Assembly (NCBI GenBank): GCA_040954595.2
Contig: CM082591.2
Span: 4,092,001-4,156,000 of the forward strand
DNA: 64,000 bases
Direction: 5' to 3'
Source of the DNA: Balanoglossus misakiensis
Lineage: Eukaryota; Hemichordata
Notes under the pieces: model-generated
Told to the model about the DNA's origin: nothing
What the model saw: the letters and a program-made list of their open reading frames with translations, nothing else
The model's database searches: none
Made by a program: the position numbers and the translations under genes
Shown: one piece after another, positions 1 through 13,000 of the stretch
Numbering within the stretch: the first letter of the stretch is position 1
How the letters are laid out: every line of letters starts with the position of its first letter

Positions 1-2445
1 TCATACACTGACTTGTGCTCAAGATTGCTTTCTTGAAACGGTCATGTATTCACCAAAGTCATTTTATTTACTACGCGTGTTTTGATTGTCTACAAGCCAG
101 GAAAAAATCCCTTGCAGAGATCAATAACCTTAGTATAATGGAGTTCAACATACTTGCCAAAGAAGACGGTCTTTGTGATGAAAGTCCTCCAGTGAGTGAG
201 GTAGAAGGTGAAACTGTTCGCCATGGACAACCAAAACATTAGACCAGGATGACTCCCAAGTTGAAGAGCACAGCTAAACGACAGAGTAACTAATACTGCA
301 ACAGACCAGATAGACAACGTGAACACGGGGCTTGCTAAGGGGAGAACCAATTGAATTCAGGGGTGGGTTGTTGGGAATCTCTGGGAGATGGTGCAGAGGA
401 AAAAAAAATCTTAAGTCTGAATTGTCTTGAGGGAAAACAACGTGGACAAGAAATCGAAAAGAAATGCTACTGTAACAGTGGCCGAAAAAAATACTGACAT
501 AACCAAATCTACCCCCCGATATCAAATGGTTCTCCGCTAATGAGATAATGAGAATAGACACTATGGCCACGAAGTGTCGTCCAGAAAATGGCAATTTCCT
601 TTCCTTACAGCTACACTTGGCAACTCTCAGTTGCCTAATACTGGCCTGTTTTTCTTCCATGATCCACTACGCGTTAACAGACACACACATACGGACACAC
701 ACACACACACAGACAGACAGACAGAAGTTGGTATGACATTAACTCACTTGTTTAACACGTAGGCTAATGAAGGAAAAATGTTCTAACTACGGAAACGGGC
801 AACCCACTGTGTCCGTTTTGGGGCGAATGTGAAAGTGCACTTGAGATAAAGAGGTTTTCTCTAACCTGACGATATTGAATCGAATCCATGATCAATAACT
901 TCATTCAGGGAATCGCTGGCGTTCGTTCTGTACATCTGTTTGCCGTCCAACGCATCTGCCGTTTGATATATGAACACTCCCACTGCACATGCTATATATA
1001 CCCACCTTGGAGCCTGCAGAGACCAAACAGTTTAATAATAGTTATTTCAGTTATTTTTAATAGTGGAATTGACCAATTCACTGTGCCATACCCTCTGACT
1101 AATATCCAAGCATCTTTGTTTAAAATTGGAAAGCAAAAGACGCTCGTTTCCCACAGCCTGTGACTCCCAGGCAATACCAAATCCAAAGGTAAATAAAAGG
1201 TCTTTGACCTTTTTGGCCCAACAGTTACAACCTTTGTCTGCCATTTCACGTTGGTAATCAGAGCATTGCTTAGTATATCTATAATTGTCGCTGTGAATTA
1301 ATTTTACCCAGTATTTAATAATGCGTGGGAGACGAAGCGTTTTCAAAGATTGTCTGCCAAGTTCTCCCAAGACAGCTAAATTGGTTGACCTTGAACTAAC
1401 CGTGAGTATATTATATATTGCATATATATTAAACTCAATAGTCAAAGATAGAGTACAATATATAATGGAAAAAAAGTTTAGAATGTTTTAGAAGGTTATT
1501 GAATTGTTCATATGGCACCCGGCGCACACCGACTTAAAATGACATACCTCTTCTGTTGCAGTAGGGCAGTGATATAATATGTTTAGCGAAGTGAAAATGT
1601 TGACTAGAAGACCAATCGCGCTGATAGTGGGCGACGCAATGCGGAGTGAAACTTTGCAAGACAGCCATGTCCAAAATACTTGCATGTACGGTTCGAGCAC
1701 AGACACGTTTTCACTGCAGTAGACAAACTGCGCAAGGCGACCGAGTTCGGTTTTGGTCAAAATCGTTCCCCTCCCGATCATTGTACGTGTACTCGTATAT
1801 ATGGTCACAGGTTGACTGAACGTTCACGTTGTGAAGTGTCACGTAGCCAAGTTGCCCCAGTTCAGTCTACCTGATCGCCACATAAGGCTAGGCTAATTTA
1901 AATATATATGAAAGTGGCCTTGGAGCGTATGTTGGGTCACGTTAAGGAATGTCTAGGTCAGTGCAAGGGCATCTTGATCTCTGTCAATCACGTGTAATTT
2001 TTATCACTCACTTAGGTAGCAAAACTCTATTTAAGGTTATGCGAATTATAGCTCCCTTAGTTGTAACTTTTCGCCATGTTTTCAGTAGTATTTTTGCTTT
2101 GTGAAGCTACCGCACTTTCTTGTTCAAATCCTTGAAGAATGATAAAGCTTTTAGATACAATATTTATGTTTAGGCCTATAGTCAGCATTGTTACAGTGCA
2201 AAATTTGAATTCAAGTCCGGACTACAATTCATTTGTCAACAATAACAATGACAGTTACACACGTACAGGCTATGTTGACAAGTGGAGTACTGGGTATATT
2301 ACATGCTGTTTGGAGTAGAACAAAAAATGCATTTGGTACACATTACAAAAATACTGGAATTGAAGCCAAAAGTTACAGCTCATGTCCCCTTTTAACCAAG
2401 ATTTGACAATTTGACTTACCGCCAGACCAGATTCTGTCCACGGTC
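1..2445. other. Intergenic DNA, no supported gene
   Basis: No reading frame here looks like a protein. It holds a short CA-rich/CAGA microsatellite (about 684-725) and, at about 345-545, one copy of a dispersed repeat that recurs near 21650-21840. A donor-like GGTAAGT on the minus strand at about 2415-2420 follows the stop of the neighbouring minus-strand frame, so part of this stretch could be 3' untranslated exon or intron of that gene. Confidence 0.5.
345..545. repeat. Dispersed repeat copy 1 (partner at 21650-21840)
   Basis: Reading the two intervals side by side shows the same order of blocks: a G-rich stretch, a block reading GATGGTGC, a block TTGAGG followed by A-rich sequence, a block CTGACATAA, a C-rich stretch, then AAATGGTTCTCC. 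The copies are diverged but collinear and in the same orientation. No terminal inverted repeats are obvious, so the class is unknown. Confidence 0.5.
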
Positions 2446-3006
2446 TCAGTTGTCAATGATGCTATCACTTGAATAGAGCTCTCCAGAGTTGAAATTATTC
2501 TCAGCAGGTGCAGCCTCAACTATAGATGTAAATTTGGCAGACACAGATTCCTCAGAAGACGACGGACCAATAGGAACAACGCGATCCATTTTCAGGAGAA
2601 ACCACTCCTTTATTCTCATTGCGCGCTTGCGCAGAGAAGTAAAGCATGACGGAGTTGCGGAGCTGGTCTGCCCATTCTTCGCATTTTTGCGCGGAGCTTT
2701 CTTCTCCCGTTTTGTTTTCCTCCCCCTCCTCGACAGATTCGCTTTGGCTGTTTTCCAAATGGAGTGGCTTCGAATCGGCAAGCCGTGGGCGGGGTTTCCG
2801 TCGTCCGAAGATGGGGCGTACTTTTTGTACGTGTTGCCCGCGATGCCTCTCAGATACCGGGCGACGCCGACGGTGGGCTCCGCACACGGTTCCGCTTCTG
2901 CGCCCTCTACCTTGCTGCTTTGCCCAGTAGCGTCGCCTGCGCTCAACTCGATGACTTCGATGTCGTCAGGATCATTCACTTCTCCATTTTGCTTAACAAC
3001 AACCAT
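2446..3006 (-). CDS. Unrecognised intronless reading frame, 186 aa, highly charged
   Basis: I do not recognise this protein. It starts at ATG 3006-3004 (context ACAAGATGG, with an in-frame TGA three codons upstream) and stops at TGA 2448-2446. The N-terminal 40 residues are acidic; the middle (about residues 85-115) is very basic, with an RRGRKTKREKK-type cluster that could be a nuclear localisation signal. A hydrophobic/basic stretch around KEWFLLKMDR is followed by an acidic Ser/Glu-rich C-terminus with SSSEES, a possible casein kinase 2 site. Base composition is GC-richer than the flanks, as in the real exons elsewhere here. No signal peptide or membrane segment is visible. It could be a small lineage-specific nuclear protein, one exon of a larger gene, or a chance frame; a donor-like site lies about 30 bp past the stop. 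Confidence 0.45.
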   Translation of the reverse strand: MVVVKQNGEVNDPDDIEVIELSAGDATGQSSKVEGAEAEPCAEPTVGVARYLRGIAGNTYKKYAPSSDDGNPAHGLPIRSHSIWKTAKANLSRRGRKTKREKKAPRKNAKNGQTSSATPSCFTSLRKRAMRIKEWFLLKMDRVVPIGPSSSEESVSAKFTSIVEAAPAENNFNSGELYSSDSIIDN

Positions 3007-4908
3007 CTTGTCTCAATACCAGGCCGGTATAAGAAATCACTTTCAGTGCCGATTGGGATATCGGTGCTTGTGGCTTAGTAGAATAGCTTTGTTTGGCGCG
3101 GGCGTCAAAGAGCGTTCGATCACAACGCGAACTTTCGAACGCATCATTGTCATCATCGTACACGTAACCTCGTATAGGAACTGTTTTTATTAGAAGTAGA
3201 ATACTTCAGAAAAACCTGTTCTATCCAAAAAATACTACTACTTTGAAAATGAACAAAATAGTACACTTTTATAAAATTGATTTTAAAGTGAGACATTTGT
3301 CCAGGCCTAAATTTTCAAGTGGCGGCAACTTTTTTTGAAGTTCGAGGCATTGGTAAATGATAAGACGCGCGCGTATATACAAACGCAGTGGACCACGGTC
3401 GCACTCCACGTGGCTAGATCGATGACGACTGCAGCAGAAGAAACCCATATTTTTGCCGTCGTCCAGCATGTAGTCAACTCGTGTTTAATTCCGTTTATTT
3501 AGCCTATTTTGGGCCGAAAACTGTGTCGTTTGGTTCCGTCTGTTCGGTTTTGTTCGGCATTGCAAGACGGCAGTGAATTGGCAAAAGATGCGAGACAATC
3601 GTGGGGACAATAATTAATTCAGAAACAACGTGCAGCACCACAAAAGACCCATTCTAATAGGTATTCGTGCACCTGGTTGGAAACCAGACTGACAAAGGAA
3701 CTGGCCAATCAAAAACCAACTCTCAAGACCACTGCACATTAGTCTTGTCCCCTGCCCCATTCCCAGCGCTGGCTGCGCTACGCTAAAGGGAAAATTATCT
3801 CAAAAACATCAATCGTGCATCACCCATCTTGTTAATATGAGCAGAGACTTCAGGTGGCATGAAAACAACCTTGCACATTCGAAAATAGCAACAGCATACA
3901 ATGATGTGTGATTATTTTTTTCCCATGGTGATTGCGTTTGTCTGTACAAAGGACACCCCAGTGCGTCACCAGGTTCACACCGGGTATAACTAGAAATATT
4001 TCGGGGACACTAGTTGCTATTTGTAAACACAGAGGACGAATCCTTTGCGTCACGTTTTTTGTTAACACATACACAGAAGTGTTAATCCTGAGCATGAGCG
4101 CGCGTAACAACACAGCCCTGTCACAGCAGTTGTATACCAGACACACAAACTGCAAGACACAATTTTAAGTGTAAGCCAGTTTGCATATCTTTTATTTATT
4201 CTTCCAGAGGTGCAACATTTGATAAAATTGATCTCAAAAAATTTCATTTATATAAACGATTCAGGACAAAATAGTCTTAAGTGTAATTTGTCACATTCTT
4301 TCTGATGTAAAATTTTCTCCCTGCGATGCACTGTATGGTTACATTTGTTTTCAGCAAAATACTGACAATTGTTATGTGCGATTATTACACAAAAACTGTC
4401 AAAATCACTATTCCATTTTCTAATGGAATTGCAAAATCAATGTTTCTCTCATTGGTTGTTTTCCTGTAAGATTTGAGATTTTCTGTATGGATATGCCATA
4501 CATACATGTATGTATATATTTCAGCTTATTAAGCGTTCAAGTCTTTAGTAACGACGTTCCGACTATATACTCCCTTTTTTTAGTTTGTGGTCCACTAAAC
4601 ATTGTGCAGCACACTGGTACAATGCAGGACTCACTTTTTAAAGGGAAACTATTAGAAATTTTTGTTGTTGGCTTTTCCAGTATTTTTGTTTGTGTTTGTT
4701 TTGTGTAACAGTCTTCTGCTTAAATCTTAGATGCTCACTTTCATTTTTATAACTCTTCTGTGCCACTGCGCAATTTTGCAAGAATCATAGCCGTCTGCTT
4801 CATACTTTGTAAACCAATCAAAGTTAATCATTTGCTGGTGACCTCTGACCTCATCACTGCAAGTCACCCGTGACCCAGGTCACTTATGTGTAGTTTTCTA
4901 TTGAAGCT
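3007..4908. other. Intergenic / 3' flank of the dipeptidase gene
   Basis: No supported coding exon. The right part is probably the dipeptidase 3' untranslated region: candidate minus-strand AATAAA signals lie at 4191-4196 and 4195-4200 (TTTATT on the plus strand), about 0.7 kb past the stop. The remainder is AT-rich unique-looking sequence. Confidence 0.4.
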
Positions 4909-6084
4909 TTACGCCAGATTGGCAACTTCAGCGAAGTAGGCACCCATCATTTTCGTCTGAGAAGAACAAAAATAAGATAAAACTTGAAATGGTTTTTAAT
5001 CTCAGTTGGCATTTTGTAGAATATTTTAATTGACATGCAAATCTTAATTTGTATCCAATTTCTATAAGGCAAACTGCAGAATAGTATGGTAATGTTGTGG
5101 GTCATTCAACTCGGCTATTGCTAAAGATTGACATACATATTTATTATCTCTTTTACAATGGACATATCTTAAGTTTATCATCCCTAGAAACAATTCCCTA
5201 CACCTGAAAAGCCTGGTAGCAAAGGTGTTTGAAATTCTGGCATGATCTCTGCATGTGTACCAATTCTGGCTGATTGTGACTTCAACTATATAATTTGGCA
5301 TTAAGTTTGGTGGTAACTAGATACACGATTCCTCATACAGCAATTTCAGATCCAATTAACATTTATAGCGTAATACAATCAGACAAAAGCAACAAAATAA
5401 TTTTCGTGAACAGATATCATATATCATGATTATTGGCAAGACATGTAAGCAGACACGCGAGGTTAATGAACTTCAAAGAGGATTACGAAAATGCACTATG
5501 AAAATTAAATTAACATTGGAATTTTTGATGAGGGGGGGGGGGTACGATCCATTTTCGGATAATCAAACTTCAGATAATCGACGTTCAGAAAATACACATA
5601 TTAACATATATCATAGCATCATAGCAGTTATAATCATGTAAACATCTACAGACTTTTAAAGTTGACCTTGCAGTCATGTGCTATACTTACCCCTTGTATG
5701 TAGTTGGAGCGATTCAGTTTCTCGTTTTGGGAGTGGGCTCCATCATCGCACGAGCCCACAGGTAGCAACATGACGTTTTTACCTGTAACGTCTTGGAATG
5801 TCAAGGTCACTGGAATGCTGCCGCCCTCTCGTGTCAGGTCAGGCTCAACGCCGAAGACTGCAAGTGATGGGATAACATGATTTTTTATTAAGATCTCATG
5901 GTCCAATGAAAGGAAAAATTAAAGCATTGTTTTATGTACGAATCGCATACATTTTCATATTATGTAAGACATCTTGTATGTACGTACGTATGTATGTATG
6001 TATGTATGTATGTATGTATGTATGTATGTATGTATGTATGTATTTATGCATGTATGTATGTATGTATGTATGTATGTATGTATG

Positions 6085-6118
<34 letters not shown>

Positions 6119-7028
6119 TGTATGTATGTATGTATGGTATGTACGTATTTGTAATTGGCATATCTATGGTTGAATTACCTGTTTTCATAGCCTTTCTACC
6201 GGCCACATAGTGGGGATGGTCAAAGTCACTCACCCAGGGTTTGCCACCATGGCCCATTGTCACTCTAAAATAAAACAAATACTAGATGATAAAACAACTG
6301 CGATGTACCAGTATGACCATATGGATCAACATCACACACAAACTGCCAGAATATGCAATACTTTAGTTTTCAGGAGAACTCCTACGTGTCCGTATCACAC
6401 TTACTTGACGGTGTTTGGACTGCCTCTCTTTTTGTGCTCCCTCTCAATGTGTTCCTTGACTTGCTTCTCGATCTGATCCGGTGTCTGATCCGGCACAAGA
6501 CGGATCGAGAACTTGCCGATCACTTTACGGGGAATGACGGTTTTGGCACCGGCTTGATCAAAGGCACCCTCAACACCTAGTCAGAAATAAAGATAAATCA
6601 TATGAAAATGTAAGGTGCTGCCCGACGAAAAGTTCCAATTGGTATCCATATCTACACAATGACAAAGTAATGCAATACATTGTATTTCGCGGCAACCATT
6701 TTGTGCTTCACACAGTTATGTATATGTTCAACAGAAGGCATCTTAACAGAACCCAAATTTTCAAATCAAACTTTTTGGTTTTGTCGATAATGACAGAAAA
6801 ATGTTATAGGGTAATTCCACAGTGAAGAAGGGGTGGGCAGCATAGACTTACCATGTATGGAAAGGGAGGGGAATCGCCATCTATGCATCAACGTTCCCTC
6901 TTTATTGTGGTGTAGTAGTTTACCTGCACCGATATCTTGACAATAATCTTCCTGCAACAGACAAGATGTATGTATGTATGTATGTATGTATGTATGTATG
7001 TATGTATGTATGTATGTATGTATGTATG

Positions 7029-7061
<33 letters not shown>

Positions 7062-10000
7062 TCATATGTATGTAAATTCATATGTTGAACATTCATATGT
7101 ATAAACATTTCTATGTTGAACATTCACATGCATGTTCATACATGCCCACACACGCACACACATGCAAAATTGTACCTGTATGGATATATTTTCACCATCT
7201 GTATGGATTAATCTTTGAAAGTTGACAACTTACATGATCAAAATCAATGTCCTTGTACAGGTTTTTCTCCTGGTCAGTGACCTCGGCCACTGTGTCATTG
7301 ACTCCATCGATGAGTATCTTTCCATTCTTATCCACAAGTGTGTTCATCAGTGCCACCAAGTCTACCATGGCTTCATGGCTGTGTGGACAAACACACAAAT
7401 ATACATCACCAAAATTTCCTAGTAAGAGCCTTGAAAATTATGTAAGTACACTGGAACTTTTTCATCAGACTACATTTGTTTCATTTTCTAGTAAATCGTC
7501 AAAACGTTTTCCCAAACAATATGCACTGCAAGTTGTTAATTAGCACCATATGCAATGCACATATGTATTTCCTGTTATTGACAATTCGTTCATAATGATG
7601 ACGTATCACACATTGAAAGCTGTTTACTATAGTTGTGTCAGCGTCAAGGGGACTGAAGGTGAACACTTTCGGTGTCACGTCTCCCGGGCGATAATATGAA
7701 TATAATGACGCAAACAAAATGCCAGTGATCAGTCCTCTGCGAACATTCATCAGTAAAAGCCACTCATTAGCGAGCAATCAAACAATGCAAGTCATTAGCC
7801 AGTGTAACCAGACTCTCCAAATTCAAATGCCATGAGTACAATTTGCTGCAATTATCAGACCAATCCACCCCTCACAATGCACGTTTTGTCGGTGTTATTT
7901 TTCACGTTACCTCTTATTTTCAATGCAACAGACAGAGGCCCTAATTGTTTCACATCGCTACACTGGATTGGCATTTCCGCGTCATTCTTGCAATTGTTCA
8001 ATCACAGCACTATAGTGTGTATGCACTTAATGTCATTAGTCATGCGTCGACCACAAACAGTATTTTCTTCCTCCTGATCGTTTGCCCGTAACATTTATCA
8101 CAATGTTCTAAACGATCTCTATGCAATCAAAGGAGTACTTCAACAAATTCATAACCTTAAAAAAATCTGGACTTAGCTTGTGAGGTTGGATAATAATCAA
8201 TAAATAACTCACACTGAACCACCGAATACACCAGAATGCAGATCCATTTTGGCACAGGACACCTCTAGGAAGAAATAGCAGATCCCCCTGGAAGTATAAA
8301 TGAAAGAAAGAAATTAACAAGGTACACAGGAAAGCCGACTTTTTGACTAAAAACCAAGTCTATGGTAATAAATGTATTTCCTAAAAATCCAGTATGGCAG
8401 CACATTTAGTGTACCACATTATAAATAAGGCTTGTTTTTATTGGTTTGCAAAGAACAAAAACTCATAAAATTTCACAACACAACAACCAATCACAGTAAA
8501 CCTCTCATAGGTACACAAGTTCAGTTACAACAGATGATTTTTGTACATGTAGGATTTTAAATAAATGAATAATCTTCATGCAGGTATTTTTCGTTATTCT
8601 GCCAATGTAGTGCTGTAGTGTTGTCTCTTTACTTACCTAAGTCCGTAGGTAATGCATGGTTTGTTCTTACCGAGCCAGTAGTTGTCAGAAATGCAAACAT
8701 AATCAACACCCTATAGACAAAAGTGAAAACATTTACATTGACTATTGCTGGAAAACTCACTTTTACTACTGTCATTTTCATGAAGTTTTACACATAGGTC
8801 AGCCAAATGAAATTACATTCAGCGGGAAAATAAAATGTTGTCACTGTGCTCACTGAAATAATATTGGTACGAAAAGCTGACTCAGCAGTTTTTTATTCAA
8901 TTCAATGTTGAGACAAAATCAGAAATAGATTTTACCTCTATGATGATTATTCATACCTTAAGGAATTTCTCCTTCTCTGCAACCAACAAGTCATCAAGTC
9001 CTTCCGACCCAGACTCTTCCATACCTTCAAACACAAACTGAGGGAAAAAATTCATAAATGACATTTTTTTTTAGAATAGCTGATGACTCAAATTCTAAAA
9101 TGATAAACTTAATAGAAATACCCAAAGAATCCTTAAAGTATGTGCCTAGATGTTACATGCAGGTAATGACTGAACCCATATTTCCATTCACGATTGCAAG
9201 TACTTTCCTGTTAATTTCAAATGTCAGTGTGCTTTTGCAGTACAACCATGCAAGTAATGATTTCCTAGCGGCCATATTGGATTGAATTGCAACACAAATT
9301 CACACATACATACACATCATAGTATTGTCATAGTATTTTATTGTCCGGTTTTGGGATGACCATAATACTTGGTGATGTACATATTTTTTGTAATAGGCAG
9401 GCATAAATAGAAGTATTCCATCCTACTTACTTTGAGATTGACTGGGATTTCTTGTTTGATGGCTTGGAAGGCCTCAATGCAATTCAACCATGCCAGCACT
9501 GGTCCTTTGTCATCAGTGGAACCTCGGCCGTACAACTTGCCGTCGATTTCTGTCAACTCAAATGGTTCGGTATCCCATCCATCTTCCTAACAATCAATAA
9601 AAAAAATTTGATTCGTTATGGTGGTGGTCTACTTAAACAACAAAATGAAGTGGATTTTCTGACAATTCTCAATGTAAACCTGTTGGAAGAGACAAATTCC
9701 ATGATCTCATTGTACGTCATGTACATTCTTAAAGGACCAAAACAGAAACAAAAGATCAGGTGTGCATAACATATGCCCCTTTAAAGACTGTGTAACCCTG
9801 CCATGCACGGGTACTGATGCATGTGTGGTTCAGGGTTGAGAATTACAGGGCTACAACTATGTTTACATCTAGATATTTTGAAAAAAAACAAGCAGCTTGA
9901 ACGAAAATATTCTGTGCTGGCATACTATACATGTTGCTTCATAACATTAGCACAGCTGTGTGTGCGAACACCCTGCTAGCAGCAGCCATGTCTCGTTCAA

Positions 10001-13000
10001 GTTTCTGACAATGAAAAACACATGCAGTGATGTAGATGTGTTTTTAACGGGCCGGCAAAAGGAACTAACAGCCGGTCAAGTTCACAGGAAATTAGTTCAG
10101 GGTTTAGAAACATTATTGTCGGTTACATGCAGGCATATCGTTTCTATCTATAGAAACATTCTGTACTAGGGGATGAAGACTGACCTTCCGCCCCCTCACG
10201 CCACGGCGTTGTAGTATTTTATTATTTTTTCTACAGATTTTAATGTGTGTGTTCTTGTTTTTTACTTCTCTTGCTGTTTTTTTTTATGGGCTACGAGCCT
10301 GAAATAAAGATTATTATTATTATTATTATTATTATCAGTGACTTGCTATTTTTAGAATACGGATGGGTATGATCACAAATATTTATTATCGACATCCCTA
10401 CACATTGCTGACAATTCGACAACACTCGGGATGACAGCCATCACCATACAGTCTCCAAATCTTGCGAATTGAATTTCTGCTGTTCTGTTACATAATCAAA
10501 AGATAACTTAAGTATTAATTAATCTCTACAACACCAACTTGGTTAACGCCCATCAAGATGAATGAGTTTAATACGCTAACCACACAGAAATTTCTGAGCA
10601 AAGGAAGTCATGCAATACAGTCAAGTTATTATTTCTTCTATCTCTTACTACAGCGAATTGTCGCTTTTTACCATGAATGCAATAATCATAATGTGATTTG
10701 ACCCCCGAGGAAGCCAGAATTTATATGTGAGGACAGTCTCATGTAACCCAGAAGAAACAACACATTCACTACCGTAATCACTGTAAAGGTTTGACCAGTA
10801 TTAAATTGTTCAAATTTTGAAAAAAGAACGTACATTGATCGTATAAATATAAGTTATAACACTGACTTCACAGAAGTTACGTCAACTACCAGCAGGGGTC
10901 TGTGTCATTGAAAATTGTATAATCGTTACAGATTTCGATATATCATGACAAAATTTGGATGGAAAAGATGAATTCACTTGCAAGAAAACTGAGCTTTTTT
11001 TTTCATTTTCACATCATTCACAGATAACCATTTGGCCCTTAGCCTTTCCTGTAAGGATGGTGACATTCAAACGAATACTTCTGCGATGACTCAGGTTGCC
11101 AGAAAGTTTCAATTTGACATTAAAAATTCATTGATGATATACATTTATGAGGTATTTGAAATTTGAGATCCCAAGACATTTCCTTTGGCCGACGGCAACA
11201 CCCCGGCCAGTCAAAAACCTTTTCCGAGAATTCATGAATTTTTGATGAAAGAGAAAGGTTTTGAAAGACGATCCTGTTATGTTTGAATTCATCTACGGAG
11301 ATCACCTTCTTGCTGCACTTTGTATGAATGTTGGTGTTTTTAAAACGCTCTGATCGTATTAAAGATATTTTCGCATGCGTTGACAAAATCTCTGCATTTC
11401 AAACTTAGCATATATATACACAACAGAAAAAAATGTACATGTAGAACTTCCGCACAATTTACATACTCATTTCTCATTGTGATATTTTTGTAATACATTA
11501 TAGTTTCCATGGCAATCAGAGTTTACATGCTCCATCACATGTACATCTTCCGGCAGTTTCTCTTATCGTTTTCAAAGAGGACAAAACATCAGTTTATTTC
11601 CAGATCATGATTATGAGGTAGGTAATTATGCCAAAACTTTCCAACACGATTTTCAGCATGCACACTACAGCATGGGGAGCAAAAGCAAATTTCTGAGAAA
11701 TACTTGAAATTCGTTTTTATTTTCCCCCAGAGAACATGTTTTCAAGTGCCTGTCTCGATCAGTAGGACTTAGCATGACCGTAGCAAGGCAAATTTAAGAT
11801 AATATGAAATGTCACATTGGATCACACTCAACTACTTTGAATCACTTTGATTTAGCGAATTTGGACTTTGAGTACATCAAGCAGGTTTTTAATTTAGCGA
11901 TGACAGCACACTGACCAACCCTCTCAACCCCCTCCCCCACCCCATCCCCACCTCCACCTTATCCCCAAGTACCCCTACAACCACTCCCTCACCTTTTTTG
12001 CAGGCTGCACGTCCAGATGCCCGTAGATACACAGCGTTTTCTTCTTGGGGTCCTCACCCAGAATCCCGAGCAGCACAGGTGGCAATGGCAGGACCGTCCC
12101 ATCATCCAGTTTCTGGGTGCCGACATCTGCCAGCTCCGCCTTGCCTCCTAGTCTTTCCAACTCCTATGAAATAATGCATGTATTAAAAGTTTAGAAAACA
12201 CTTCCTGCTTACCCCAGACTCTTATTCCATACGACTAACAAAACTTATAACAAAAATATGACCACCGATCTATCCACTAAACTTACAAGAAAAAGGACGT
12301 AACCAAGCTTTATGTAAAGGAACAATACCTTTTTAACAGCATGTACTTGCTTGACAATCTCAGGCCTCTTCTCTGGCCATGCTGAGACACTCTGTATGGC
12401 AACAGCTTCTTTCAAACGCTGTACATACAGATCTTGATGCTCATCAATGTAGCTATGATGCATAAAAAGAACAAAAACATAATTTCAAATGAAACATAGA
12501 AAATTGTATGGCTATGTTGACTACAGGATGTTTCATAGATTTAATGGTTGACAGCACACTTTAAGCCAAGCCCTATACACTCCAGATGCAAAAAACTGAT
12601 GACATCTCCAATAGAACTGATGTTGGCAAACAGCCAGGTCAGTCAACATTATTCAAACACTTTGTATCCAAAATGTCTGCATCTAGTTACAGCTTGACTG
12701 ACAGCAAGACACTGTATCCAAAATGTCTGCAGCTAGTTGCAGCTTGACTGACAGCAGGACAATGTATCCAAAATGTCTGCAGCTAGTTGCAGCTTGACTG
12801 ACAGCAGAACAATGTAGCCAAAATGTCTGCATCTGGTTACATTTTGAATGACAGCAGGACAATGTATTGGCACTTTTATAATTACTGGGGGGAAAAACTT
12901 TGATCTGCTAATGCACATGTACTATATTCCACGCATCTGGGCTGTTGGCAATATCTTATCTAATTGTCTAAGTAAATAGCATGTTGTGTGAGGAACGGAT

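Noticed and set aside
5906-6210. Frames of repeating Tyr-Val-Cys-Met or Ile-His-Thr-Tyr
   Set aside because: Translations of (ATGT)n microsatellites; the same holds at 6766-7123, 18862-19209, 29819-30247, 31011-31307 and 52378-52890.
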